Positions 1 through 6,836 of a stretch of DNA of 28,570 nt are shown one piece after another. The DNA comes from JBFLVU01 sp037444825 (GTDB lineage Bacteria > Acidobacteriota > UBA4820 > DSQY01), in contig JBBILR010000027.1 of assembly GCA_037444825.1 (NCBI GenBank), forward strand, positions 1-28,570, in the 5' to 3' direction. A program made the position numbers and the translations under genes. The notes under the pieces were generated by a model. That model was given only the letters and a program-made list of their open reading frames with translations. It was not told where the DNA came from and made no database searches. The number at the start of each line of letters is the position of its first letter. Position 1 is the stretch's first letter.

Positions 1-61
1 GAGAAGGGCGGGGACACCCGTGGTTTTCAAGGTTTTTCGCCAACTGCTTGGCGAAAAACCG
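1..61. repeat. 61-bp direct repeat, copy 1, with hairpin
   Basis: Bases 1-61 are identical to 329-389. Each copy holds a perfect inverted repeat (GGTTTTTCGCCAA, loop CTGC, TTGGCGAAAAACC; here 31-60) that would form a 13-bp stem with a 4-nt loop. No reading frame with coding character runs through it. The copy may extend left beyond the window. It resembles a dispersed intergenic hairpin element or a duplicated boundary; no transposase lies nearby. Confidence 0.9.
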
Positions 62-83
62 TAGAAAACGAGGGAGGGGCCCC

Positions 84-174
84 GCCCCGGGAACCGTAGG
101 CGGCCTTGAAACGCAGGGGCCTCTGGCCCCGAGGCTTCTAGGCCGCGTAGGTTCGAATCCCCCTGGGGACGCCA
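84..174 (+). pseudogene. Degenerate class II tRNA-like sequence
   Basis: The 3' end reads as a tRNA 3' end: T-loop GTTCGAATC, a 3' acceptor strand TGGGGAC, discriminator G and an encoded CCA (171-174). Upstream, the segment around ACGCAGGGGCC resembles the D-arm/anticodon-stem junction of tRNA-Leu. A perfect stem GGGGCC/GGCCCC (116-121/125-130) leaves only a 3-5 nt loop where a 7-nt anticodon loop is expected. The T-stem (GTAGG against CCCCC) has two mismatches and the acceptor pairs only partly with GCCCCGG at 84-90. This looks like a decayed tRNA, or the 3' tRNA piece left at an integration boundary, rather than a working gene. No anticodon can be assigned. Confidence 0.35.
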
Positions 175-251
175 ATATTCAAGAAGGGGGCTCCGCCCCC
201 CTCTTGCGCTCCCTCGCAACGCTCGGTCGCGGATACCCCCCGCTGGAGGTT

Positions 252-292
252 GGCGCTCCAGCCGAAGTGAATTCGGCTTCGCGCCGTTTTTT
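252..292 (+). terminator. Rho-independent terminator-like hairpin
   Basis: A nested dyad GGCGC(252-256)-TCCA-GCCGAA(261-266)-GTGAA-TTCGGC(272-277)-TTC-GCGCC(281-285) is followed by G and six T residues (287-292). It sits 78 nt after the tRNA-like 3' end and could end a transcript from that element. Another small hairpin (GGGGGC-TCC-GCCCCC, 186-200) lies between them. Confidence 0.55.
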
Positions 293-328
293 CGAGGGGG
301 TTTCGAAGAAGGAAGCGCCCAGGGGGAG

Positions 329-389
329 GAGAAGGGCGGGGACACCCGTGGTTTTCAAGGTTTTTCGCCAACTGCTTGGCGAAAAACCG
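329..389. repeat. 61-bp direct repeat, copy 2, with hairpin
   Basis: Second exact copy of bases 1-61, 328 bp downstream, with its 13-bp hairpin at 359-388. The sequence flanking the two copies differs after the repeat ends, so this is a defined unit and not a longer duplication within the visible sequence. Confidence 0.9.
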
Positions 390-421
390 CGGCAGCCGGC
401 GTTTGCATCGGCCGACAGAAC

Positions 422-443
422 CGGCCTTTGCGAGCAAAGGCCG
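422..443. repeat. Perfect inverted repeat in non-coding region
   Basis: CGGCCTTTGC-GA-GCAAAGGCCG can form a 9-10 bp stem. The segment around 404-431 (CATCGGCC...CCGGCCTTTGCG) recurs imperfectly at about 475-502, so this part of the upstream region also seems built from small duplicated pieces. No gene is visible between 390 and 647. Confidence 0.6.
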
Positions 444-589
444 CTACGCGGGGGGAGGCCTTCGCGGTTGGGTGCCATCGGCCGGTACCCCGGCCTTTGC
501 GGAGGGGCCCGTCGCGCGGCTTCACGGCCTCCCTTCGTCCAGGCGCCCTTTCGCTTTCTCCCTCCGCCCTTCGCCTATTTCGTTTCCCT

Positions 590-624
590 CTTCCGCCTTC
601 CGACCTCCGCCTTCCGCCTTCCCT
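590..624 (+). repeat. Heptanucleotide tandem repeat (CTTCCGC-type, 5 units)
   Basis: Five consecutive 7-base units: CTTCCGC (590), CTTCCGA (597), CCTCCGC (604), CTTCCGC (611) and CTTCCCT (618). They lie within a longer, almost pure pyrimidine tract of about 540-634, directly upstream of oppD. Such tracts can vary in copy number by slippage; here the repeat overlaps the place where the oppD promoter would be. Confidence 0.7.
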
Positions 625-640
625 CCCTTCGTCGTACACT
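612..640 (+). promoter_or_regulatory. Possible promoter for leaderless oppDF transcript
   Basis: TACACT at 635-640 resembles a -10 box and would place the transcription start at or next to the oppD ATG (648). The -35 match (TTCCGC, 612-617) is poor. No Shine-Dalgarno sequence precedes the ATG, which fits a leaderless message. This is inference from spacing only. Confidence 0.3.
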
Positions 641-647
641 CCCTGCC

Positions 648-1619
648 ATGGGCCGCCTGCTGGAGGTGGAGGGGCTGCGGATCGCCGCGTCCTCCCCGGA
701 GGGGACCGTTCCCCTGGTGGAGGAGCTGGACCTCGTTTTGGAGGAAGGCGAGGCGCTGGCCCTGGTGGGGGAGTCGGGGTGCGGCAAGAGCCTCACCGCC
801 CTGGCCCTCTTCCGCCTCCTGCCGGAAGGGCTCTCGGCGGAGGCGCGCCTGATGAGGTTCCGGGGCCAGGACCTCCTCGCCCTTTCCGACCGGGAGCTCT
901 GCCGCGTCCGGGGAAGGCAGATGGGGCTCGTCTTCCAGGACCCCCTGGCGGCGCTGGACCCGGTGATGGCCGTGGGGGAGCAGATCGCCGAGGGCGTCCG
1001 CTTCCACGAAAGGCTCTCCCGGGTGGAGGCGGCGGCCAGGGCCCTGCACGTCCTCAAGGAGGTGGGCATCGCCGAGCCGGGGAGGCGCCTGGATGCCTAC
1101 CCCCACCAGCTTTCCGGGGGGATGCGCCAGCGGGTGGCCCTGGCGGCGGCGCTGGCCCTGCGCCCGGCCCTCCTGGTGGCCGACGAGCCCACCACGGCCC
1201 TGGACGTCACCGTCCAGGCGCAGGTGCTGGCGCTTCTGGACGGGATCCGGCGGAGGACCTCCACCGCCGTCCTGCTCATCTCCCACGACCTGGGCGTGGT
1301 GGCGCGCTTCGCCTCCCGCACGGCGGTCATGTACGCCGGCCGCATCGTGGAGGAGGGGCCCACGGCGGAGCTTTTGGCCTCGCCCCTCCATCCGTACACG
1401 CGGGGTCTCCTGCAGTCCCTGCCCTCCCTCCGAAAGCGGGGACGCCGCCTGGAGGCCATCCCCGGCTCCGTCCCTCCCCCCGGCCGGCGGCCCGCCGGCT
1501 GCGCCTTCGCCCCCCGCTGCCCGCTCCGGGTGTCGGCTTGCGAAGCCGAGGTCCCCGCCCCGCGGTCCATGGGGCCGCTTCGGAAGGTCCGGTGCGTCCG
1601 GGCGGAGGTCCGGCCGTGA
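648..1619 (+). CDS. oppD: Oligopeptide/dipeptide ABC transporter ATP-binding protein (OppD/DppD type)
   Basis: A 323-residue cytoplasmic ATPase expected to power peptide (or nickel) uptake through an OppBC/DppBC permease. Visible motifs are Walker A GESGCGKS (residues 41-48), the Q-loop in LVFQDPLAALDP, the ABC signature LSGGMRQR, Walker B LLVADEPT and the H-loop in LLISHDLGVV. The C-terminal oligopeptide-transporter extension (HPYTRGLLQSLP, then GCAFAPRCP with a further Cys) is complete. The first ATG that starts with family-like sequence is at 648; it lacks a Shine-Dalgarno. The stop overlaps the GTG of oppF, so the two ATPases are coupled. No permease or binding protein adjoins them in the window; permeases may lie to the left or elsewhere. 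The substrate cannot be told from the ATPase. Confidence 0.92.
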   Translation: MGRLLEVEGLRIAASSPEGTVPLVEELDLVLEEGEALALVGESGCGKSLTALALFRLLPEGLSAEARLMRFRGQDLLALSDRELCRVRGRQMGLVFQDPLAALDPVMAVGEQIAEGVRFHERLSRVEAAARALHVLKEVGIAEPGRRLDAYPHQLSGGMRQRVALAAALALRPALLVADEPTTALDVTVQAQVLALLDGIRRRTSTAVLLISHDLGVVARFASRTAVMYAGRIVEEGPTAELLASPLHPYTRGLLQSLPSLRKRGRRLEAIPGSVPPPGRRPAGCAFAPRCPLRVSACEAEVPAPRSMGPLRKVRCVRAEVRP

Positions 1620-2605
1620 CCCGCCTCCCCTCTCCGCCCCTCCTGGAGGCGCTGGGCCTCGAGGTGCGCTTTCCCGTGCGGCGGGGGCTCTTCGGGCGCG
1701 TCCGGGGGTACGTCCACGCCGTGGACGGGGTCTCCCTCTCCGTGGGGGCGGGGGAGACCGTGGCCCTGGTGGGGGAGACGGGGTCGGGGAAGAGCACGCT
1801 GGGCCGGGCCCTCGTTCGTCTGGTGGAGCCCGCGGCGGGCCGGATCCTCTTCGAGGGCGAGGACCTCCTGGCCCTTCGGGGCGAGGCCCTGCGCCGCCGC
1901 CGGCGGGACTTCCAGATCGTCTTCCAGGACCCCTACGCCAGCCTCAACCCCCGGATGCGGGTGGTGGACCTGGTCGCCGAACCGCTGGTGATCCACCGCT
2001 GGAAGGACCGGGCCGCGAGGCGGGAGAGGGCCGCCGAACTGCTGACCCAGGTGGGGCTGGAGCCCGGCGCGCTGGAATCCTACCCCCACGCCTTCAGCGG
2101 CGGCCAGCGCCAGCGGATCGCCCTGGCCCGGGCCCTGGCCCTGGAGCCGAAGTTCCTGGTGCTGGACGAGCCGGTGTCGGCGCTGGACGTCTCGGTCCAG
2201 GCCCAGATCGTCAACCTCCTCTCGGACCTGCAGGAACGCATGGGCCTCGCTTACCTCTTCATCGCCCACTCCCTGCAGGTGGTGGCCCACCTCGCCCACC
2301 GGACGGCGGTGATGTACCTGGGGCGCGTCGTGGAGGAGGGCCCCACGGAGGCCCTCTTCGCGCGGCCGCTCCACCCCTACACGCAGGCCCTGCTGGCCGC
2401 CGTCCCCGACGTGGCCCCCGGCGCCGGGCTCCCCCGCCCCCTTCCCGGCGAACCTCCCTCCCCCCTGGCGCCGCCGCCGGGGTGCCGCTTCGCGCCGCGC
2501 TGCCCCCGGGCGGAGGAGGAGTGCCGCCTCCGCTCCCCCCTGCTCGAAGAACGCGGGGGGGGCCGGAAGGTGGCCTGCTGGAAGGCCGAAGGTTCCGGAG
2601 CCTAG
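1616..2605 (+). CDS. oppF: Oligopeptide/dipeptide ABC transporter ATP-binding protein (OppF/DppF type)
   Basis: The 329-residue partner ATPase of the preceding OppD. It starts at a GTG whose bases overlap the oppD stop (GTGA), with GGAGG about 8 nt upstream. Motifs are Walker A GETGSGKS (53-60), Q-loop FQDPYASLNPRM, signature FSGGQRQR, Walker B FLVLDEPVSALD and the H-loop in FIAHSLQVV, where Ser replaces the usual Asp after the His. The C-terminal peptide-transporter domain has HPYTQALLAAVP and GCRFAPRCP with downstream Cys residues. OppD and OppF normally form a heterodimer. The stop codon lies inside CCTAGG and overlaps the stop of the convergent metallo-beta-lactamase gene. Confidence 0.92.
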   Translation: MTRLPSPPLLEALGLEVRFPVRRGLFGRVRGYVHAVDGVSLSVGAGETVALVGETGSGKSTLGRALVRLVEPAAGRILFEGEDLLALRGEALRRRRRDFQIVFQDPYASLNPRMRVVDLVAEPLVIHRWKDRAARRERAAELLTQVGLEPGALESYPHAFSGGQRQRIALARALALEPKFLVLDEPVSALDVSVQAQIVNLLSDLQERMGLAYLFIAHSLQVVAHLAHRTAVMYLGRVVEEGPTEALFARPLHPYTQALLAAVPDVAPGAGLPRPLPGEPPSPLAPPPGCRFAPRCPRAEEECRLRSPLLEERGGGRKVACWKAEGSGA

Positions 2606-3414
2606 GGGGAAGGGGGGCGCCTTCCGCCCAAGGTCCGGACCATCTGGAGGGATGACCATTCCCCGCCTGAAACATACGTGATGAGGGGCCGGCGGGGAAA
2701 GAGGCGCCGGTCGACGGCCTCGTCGGAGAGCCCCTGCCGCCGCAGCTCCTCCACCCGTTCCCGAAGGGAAAGGAGGTGGTCCCGCTTCCGCCGGAGCAGG
2801 GCGGGGCCCTCGGAGAGCGGCCCCTCGTGGGCGTCGAAGAGGGTCCGGAAGGGGAGGGCCCCCAGCGCCTCCAGGGAAGCCAGCGTGGCCTCGAGGTCCT
2901 CGTCCTGGAAGACGACGCGCGGCCGGGCGGTCAGGAAGAAGTCCCCCGTGAAGAGCCATCCCTCCCGTTCCTCGTAAAAGGCCACGTGGTCGGCGGTGTG
3001 GCCCCGGGCCGGCAGAACCGCCAGCGTGTGCCCCCCCGTTTCCACCCGCCCGGGAAGGGGAAGGGCGGGGAAGGCGGGCCTCCGGCCCCAGATGAGGCGG
3101 CGGTAGAGGGGAAGCCGGGGCTCCTTCCCCGCCAGGGCCAGGGAGGCCTCCGGGGCCATCACCGGCACGCCCCGGGCGGCCAGGGCGGCGGCGTTTCCGC
3201 AGTGGTCCTCGTGGAGGTGGGTCAGCACCACGAGACGGGGGAGGCGGTTCCGGAAGAAGGCCCAAAAGGGCTTTCGGAGGCTGTACGACGCCGCGTCCAC
3301 GAGGACGTCGTCCACGACGTAGGCGAAAACCCGAAGGGCGTAAGTGAGCAGCCGCGCCCGCCCCCACCAGCCGACGACCCCCTCCGCCTCCACCGTTCCC
3401 CAGCCGGCTCCCAT
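2602..3414 (-). CDS. Metallo-beta-lactamase-fold hydrolase
   Basis: A 270-residue MBL-fold protein with a full set of metal ligands: THLHEDH (H66, H68, D70, H71), the His of ARGHTADH (H139), TGD (D158) and DAHEG (H196). This matches binuclear-zinc hydrolases of the glyoxalase II/beta-lactamase superfamily; the substrate is not predictable. A C-terminal helical extension after ~200 (RRKRDHLLSLRERVEELRRQG, and a winged-helix-like end) resembles the tail of the LACTB2/hydroxyacylglutathione-hydrolase-like branch. The start at 3414 is chosen because GGGAGGAA sits just upstream; longer in-frame starts lack coding character. It is convergent with oppF (stops overlap) and divergent from the CoA-transferase gene, sharing its 173-bp promoter region. 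Confidence 0.85.
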   Translation of the reverse strand: MGAGWGTVEAEGVVGWWGRARLLTYALRVFAYVVDDVLVDAASYSLRKPFWAFFRNRLPRLVVLTHLHEDHCGNAAALAARGVPVMAPEASLALAGKEPRLPLYRRLIWGRRPAFPALPLPGRVETGGHTLAVLPARGHTADHVAFYEEREGWLFTGDFFLTARPRVVFQDEDLEATLASLEALGALPFRTLFDAHEGPLSEGPALLRRKRDHLLSLRERVEELRRQGLSDEAVDRRLFPRRPLITYVSGGEWSSLQMVRTLGGRRPPSP

Positions 3415-3427
3415 GGTTCCTCCCCGA

Positions 3428-3444
3428 GTGGCACAGGATGCCAC
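3428..3444. promoter_or_regulatory. Short dyad near the MBL gene start
   Basis: GTGGCA-N5-TGCCAC is a perfect 6-bp dyad, 14 nt upstream of the MBL start codon. It could be an operator for the minus-strand gene or a leader hairpin. No known regulator binding site is recognised. Confidence 0.35.
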
Positions 3445-3485
3445 AGCCCGGGATGGGGCGCCTCCCCTGCGTGGGTGATGCCCGA

Positions 3486-3529
3486 TCGCAAATATACACT
3501 TGCGAATGAAGTGTTGTGCGAAGTACAAT
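3486..3529 (+). promoter_or_regulatory. Sigma70 promoter with overlapping dyad operator
   Basis: TTGCGA (3500-3505), an 18-nt spacer and TACAAT (3524-3529) form a good sigma70-type promoter for the CoA-transferase gene starting at 3588. The -35 box is the right arm of a perfect dyad TCGCAA-N8-TTGCGA (3486-3505), so a bound repressor would block RNA polymerase. On the other strand, TATATT within the dyad could serve the divergent MBL gene, so one regulator might control both. Confidence 0.6.
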
Positions 3530-3587
3530 GGTGGTCTGGCCTGCATGGCCATGAAGTGAAGAAACGCTCACTGAGACGGAGGCGACG

Positions 3588-4931
3588 ATGGGCTACGAGC
3601 GGGAGTACCGGGAAAAGAGGAGGACCCCCGAAGAAGTGGCGGCTCTGGTGAAGCCGGGGGACGTGGTGGACTACGGGTTCTTCAACGGCAAGCCCGTCCT
3701 GTGCGACGCCGCGCTGGCGGCCCGGGCGGCGGAGCTTCAGGGCGTGGAAATCTACGCCGCCGTCACCCTCCCGCCGGTCCCGGAGGTGGTGAAGCACCCC
3801 CGCTCCTTCACCTACAACGACTTCCAGTACTCCAAACTCACCCGCACGATCGCCGCCCAGAACCCCCTGGTCTTCTACAACCCCATCCTCTACCACCTGG
3901 CCCCCTACCAGCTCGACGCGGGCCTGGGACCGCGGCGGGCCGTGGGCTTTTATCGCGTCGCCCCCATGGACCGCCACGGCTTCTTCAACCTGGGCCCGCA
4001 GAACTCCGAGACGCGCACCAAAATGAAACGGGACCAGATCGTGGTGGTGGAGGTGGCCCCCGACATGCCCGTCTGCCCGGGCGGGGCCGAGGAGTCGGTC
4101 CACATCGGCGAGGTGGACTACGTCGTGGAAGCCCCCGAGGGCCACGGCGCCTTCCCCATGCCGGCGGAGGAGGCCTCGGAGGAGGAGATCCGCATCGCCG
4201 AGCACATCCTTCCCCACATCCAGGACGGCTCGGTGCTCCAGCTCGGCATCGGGGCCCTCCCCAACCAGATCGGGAAGATGGTGGCCCAGAGCGACCTGAA
4301 GGACCTGGGCGGCCACACGGAGATGTTCTGCGACGCCTACGTGGACATCCTCGAATCGGGCCGCATGAGCGGGAGGAAGAAGGCCTTCGACCGGGGGCGG
4401 GTGGCCTACACCTTCGCCATCGGCACCCAGCGCATGTACGACTTCCTGCACGAAAACCCCGCCGCCGCCTCCTACCCCGTCCACTACACCAACGACCCGA
4501 GGGTCATCGCCCGCCACGACCACTTCGTCTCCGTGTGCAGCGCCCTGGAGGTGGACCTCTACGGCCAGGTGAACGCCGAGAGCGCCGGATTCCGGCAGAT
4601 CTCCGGGAACGGCGGCATGTTCGACTTCGTCCTGGGGGCGCAGTGGTCCCGGGGCGGGAAGTCCTTCATCTGCCTCACCAGCACCTACCGGGACGGTGAG
4701 GGGAACCTCCGCTCCCGGATCCTGCCGCACTTCCAGCCGGGCACCGTGGTCACCATTCCCCGCCAGATGGTGGACTACCTGGTCACCGAGTACGGGTGCG
4801 TCCGGCTGGCCACCATGCCCACGTGGCAGAGGGCCGAGGCCGTCGTCTCCCTGGCCCACCCCGATTTCCGGGAGGGGCTCATCCAGGCGGCGGCGCGCCA
4901 GGGCATCTGGAGGCCGTCGAACCGGAAGTGA
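3588..4931 (+). CDS. Acetyl-CoA hydrolase/CoA-transferase family protein (butyryl- or 4-hydroxybutyrate-CoA transferase-like)
   Basis: A 447-residue cytoplasmic CoA-transferase family I protein that moves CoA between acyl-CoA and a carboxylate such as acetate, or hydrolyses it. Family features are QLGIGALPNQIG (about 220-230), GGHTEMFCDA, YPVHYTNDP, SALEVDLYGQVNAES, the glycine motif SGNGGMFDFVLGA near 345-355 and the C-terminal DYLVTEYGCVRLA. The Glu of HTEM is a plausible catalytic carboxylate, but the residue could not be confirmed without alignment. Length matches the 4-hydroxybutyrate/butyryl-CoA:acetate CoA-transferase group (about 435-450). The ATG at 3588 has a GGAGGC ribosome site, 59 nt after a good promoter. 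A role in short-chain acid or amino-acid fermentation is inferred; the donor/acceptor pair is unknown. Confidence 0.85.
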   Translation: MGYEREYREKRRTPEEVAALVKPGDVVDYGFFNGKPVLCDAALAARAAELQGVEIYAAVTLPPVPEVVKHPRSFTYNDFQYSKLTRTIAAQNPLVFYNPILYHLAPYQLDAGLGPRRAVGFYRVAPMDRHGFFNLGPQNSETRTKMKRDQIVVVEVAPDMPVCPGGAEESVHIGEVDYVVEAPEGHGAFPMPAEEASEEEIRIAEHILPHIQDGSVLQLGIGALPNQIGKMVAQSDLKDLGGHTEMFCDAYVDILESGRMSGRKKAFDRGRVAYTFAIGTQRMYDFLHENPAAASYPVHYTNDPRVIARHDHFVSVCSALEVDLYGQVNAESAGFRQISGNGGMFDFVLGAQWSRGGKSFICLTSTYRDGEGNLRSRILPHFQPGTVVTIPRQMVDYLVTEYGCVRLATMPTWQRAEAVVSLAHPDFREGLIQAAARQGIWRPSNRK

Positions 4932-4985
4932 AGAAAGCCGAGCGGCCCCTTGGGCGAGGGCCGGGAGGGCTTCGGGGGGGCAGGT

Positions 4986-5711
4986 CTATTCCCCCGAATC
5001 CCTTTTCAGGGGGGCATCGCCGCTTCTCGCCCCATCCCCGGCCTCCTCGTGCTCTAACGGCAGGAGACAGTCGGGCAGGTCGTTGCGGGGGGAGTTGACG
5101 AGGGTGGAGACGGCGCGGGCCGCCATGGGGCCGCCGTAGGGGACCAGCAGGGCGAGAAGGGCGTCCAGGGGGGCGGCGGGGTCCAGCCAGCGCGGTTCGC
5201 CCTCCGGGGCGAGGATCACCGGCATGCGGGAGTGAATGGGCGCCATGAAGGCGTTGGCGGCGGTGGTGACGACGGCGCAGGTCTCCAGCGGATCCGCGCC
5301 CCCCGGGGCCCACCGCTCCCAAAGGCCCGCGAAGGCGAAGACCTCCCGGTCCGGAAGAAAGATGTGGTGGGGCACCTTCCGGCCCCCCTCCGCCTTCCAT
5401 TCGTAGAAGCCGTCGGCCAGCACGAGGCACCGGCGCTTGCGGAGGGCCTGCCGGAAGGCCGGCTTTTCCCGCAGGGTTTCGGCCCGCGCGTTGATGAGCC
5501 GGTTGCCGATGGCGGGGTCCTTGGCCCAGAAGGGGACGAGGCCCCACTTCAAGGCCTTGAGGACCCGCCGCCCCTCCTCCACCACCACCGCCGGCACCTT
5601 TCGGCCCGGGGCGACGTTGAAGGAGGGGGCGAGGCCCTCCCCCTGAAAGTCCGCTCCGTACAGAGAGGCGAGGAAGCCGGGGTCGGCGCGGACGGTGAAA
5701 CGGCCGCACAC
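4986..5711 (-). CDS. yedK: SRAP domain protein (YedK/HMCES family), abasic-site DNA-protein crosslinker
   Basis: A 241-residue SRAP protein. The family shields abasic sites in single-stranded DNA by a covalent thiazolidine bond through Cys2. The key residues are present: C2 (MCGRF), N74 in NARAET, E104 in GFYEW and H160 in IHSRMPVIL, at nearly the same positions as in E. coli YedK. The start is a GTG at 5711, which leaves Cys as residue 2, as the mechanism demands after Met removal. It begins 3 nt after the stop of the upstream zinc-ribbon gene, with AAGG just before, so both are probably one transcript. The C-terminal ~25 residues are hydrophilic and look variable. Confidence 0.93.
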   Translation of the reverse strand: MCGRFTVRADPGFLASLYGADFQGEGLAPSFNVAPGRKVPAVVVEEGRRVLKALKWGLVPFWAKDPAIGNRLINARAETLREKPAFRQALRKRRCLVLADGFYEWKAEGGRKVPHHIFLPDREVFAFAGLWERWAPGGADPLETCAVVTTAANAFMAPIHSRMPVILAPEGEPRWLDPAAPLDALLALLVPYGGPMAARAVSTLVNSPRNDLPDCLLPLEHEEAGDGARSGDAPLKRDSGE

Positions 5712-5714
5712 CCT

Positions 5715-6122
5715 TCAGCCTCCGAAGATTCGAAGGACGAACAGGAAGAACAGGAGCCCCGCCGCCAGCAGGAGGGAGAGGCATCCGCAGCCGGCGCCCG
5801 CCGCGCGGCCCAAGATCACCCGGACCGCCGTCCGGGCCGCGGCGCTCCCCACCGCCGGAGCCGCGGCGATGGCCACCTTCGCCGCCGCCTCCCGCCACCG
5901 GGCCGCCTCCTCCTGTTTCAGTTGCTTGCGGAGGATCTCCTGCTGGACGGCCACGCGCTCCCGGTACTTCATCTCCTCGCGGGTGCGGACCACCTCCAGC
6001 TCCTCGGTGGAGGGGAGGAACTTGAGCCGGGAGCCGCAGAAGGCGCACGGCGCCTCGGTCTCTCCCACGGGCAGGTCCAGGGGCGCCGAGCAGTTGGGGC
6101 AGTGCAGGTGCCGCGTCTCCAA
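5715..6122 (-). CDS. Zinc-ribbon, coiled-coil, single-TM protein of unknown function
   Basis: A 135-residue protein that begins with a zinc ribbon (CPNC at 8-11 and CAFC at 26-29). A charged, helix-forming segment follows (about 40-80, rich in Glu, Lys, Arg and Gln; a likely coiled coil), then an Ala-rich region and a C-terminal hydrophobic segment (about 112-132, LSLLLAAGLLFFLFVLRIF) that should anchor it in the membrane with the zinc ribbon in the cytoplasm. No named family was recognised. The only well-placed start is TTG at 6122, 7 nt after GGAGG; the nearest ATG is in another frame. It is the first gene of a two-gene unit with the SRAP gene 3 nt downstream. The pairing may be incidental. 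Confidence 0.7.
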   Translation of the reverse strand: METRHLHCPNCSAPLDLPVGETEAPCAFCGSRLKFLPSTEELEVVRTREEMKYRERVAVQQEILRKQLKQEEAARWREAAAKVAIAAAPAVGSAAARTAVRVILGRAAGAGCGCLSLLLAAGLLFFLFVLRIFGG

Positions 6123-6362
6123 AGGTGCCTCCGGGGGACATTGTACGTCGGAGGAGGGTGAAAAGGAGGGAGGCCGGGCGGGAAAGAGACGGAAACCGTT
6201 TCGGACCGGGGCAAACGGGGTGGAAAGGGAGGGGAGGATGCGAGACTTCCCGAAAGGGCCGGCGAACGGAGAAAAGCGCGGGGAGGGCGAAGCCCCGCAA
6301 CAGGGGAGGGGAGCCGGGACCTGGGACTCAAGGAGGCTCTATTGGGAAAAATGGAGGATCCC

Positions 6363-6836
6363 ATGGCGCACCGGGGTGTTCTGTCGGCGCTGATCTTGGC
6401 CGCGTGGGCGGGGCTGGCCGGCTGTTTCGGGAAGGGTCCGGAGGAGGCGGGGGCAGGCGGCACGGCCGAATCGGTGGCTCGGACCCTCCTGCGGGAGGAG
6501 GCGGGGACCGCGGCGCCGGAGGGGGTGGTGGTGGCCGCCTGCGCCCGCGGCGGGGTCCGGCTCCGCGGGGTCCAGGAGGGGTCGATGACGGCCAGCCCCG
6601 CCGGGGTGGGGAACCAGAGCCGGCCGTCGGGGGTCCGGCAGCCGGCGGGCGGCGAGCCCCCGGTGCACTCCCGCCCGAGCAGTCCCTCGCTGGCGCGGTG
6701 CAGTTTTCACCGCACGGCAAAGACCCTTCCGGCCGCGTCCTCCTCCAGGTCGGAGAGGGGCACTTCGGAGACCCCTTTGTTGGAGCTGAACCAGAGGTGG
6801 CCCCGTCGGTCCTCGAGGAGGCACCGGACCCGGTAG
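6363..6836 (+). pseudogene. Truncated lipoprotein gene (N-terminal fragment)
   Basis: From ATG 6363, with GGAGG 5 nt before it, the frame encodes a clear lipoprotein signal peptide: AHR, a hydrophobic stretch, and lipobox LAGC with the Cys at about residue 20, then a Gly/Ala/Glu-rich linker. About 70 codons keep GC-rich third positions. Beyond about 6578 the frame runs antisense over a recognisable propeller-gene remnant and its translation (Ser/Arg/Pro-rich) loses protein character before stopping at 6836. I read it as a real secreted lipoprotein start whose 3' part has been lost and replaced. It may still be expressed as a short chimeric product. The mature function is unknown. Confidence 0.4.

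Noticed and set aside
1..389. CRISPR array or insertion sequence at the left edge
   Set aside because: Only two repeats, 328 bp apart, with unequal content between them and no transposase or Cas gene.
138..437. Minus-strand open frames in the repeat region, with a GVPRGIRT stretch
   Set aside because: That peptide is the usual false translation of a tRNA 3' end; there is no start signal or family match.
3421..3444. TGGCACAGGATGCC as a sigma54 promoter
   Set aside because: The bases 10 bp after GG are not GC; it is better explained as a short dyad.
3222..4859. Long minus-strand open frame opposite the CoA-transferase gene
   Set aside because: A GC-rich antisense shadow: low-complexity Gly/Val/His-rich translation, with the plus-strand protein clearly homologous to a known family.
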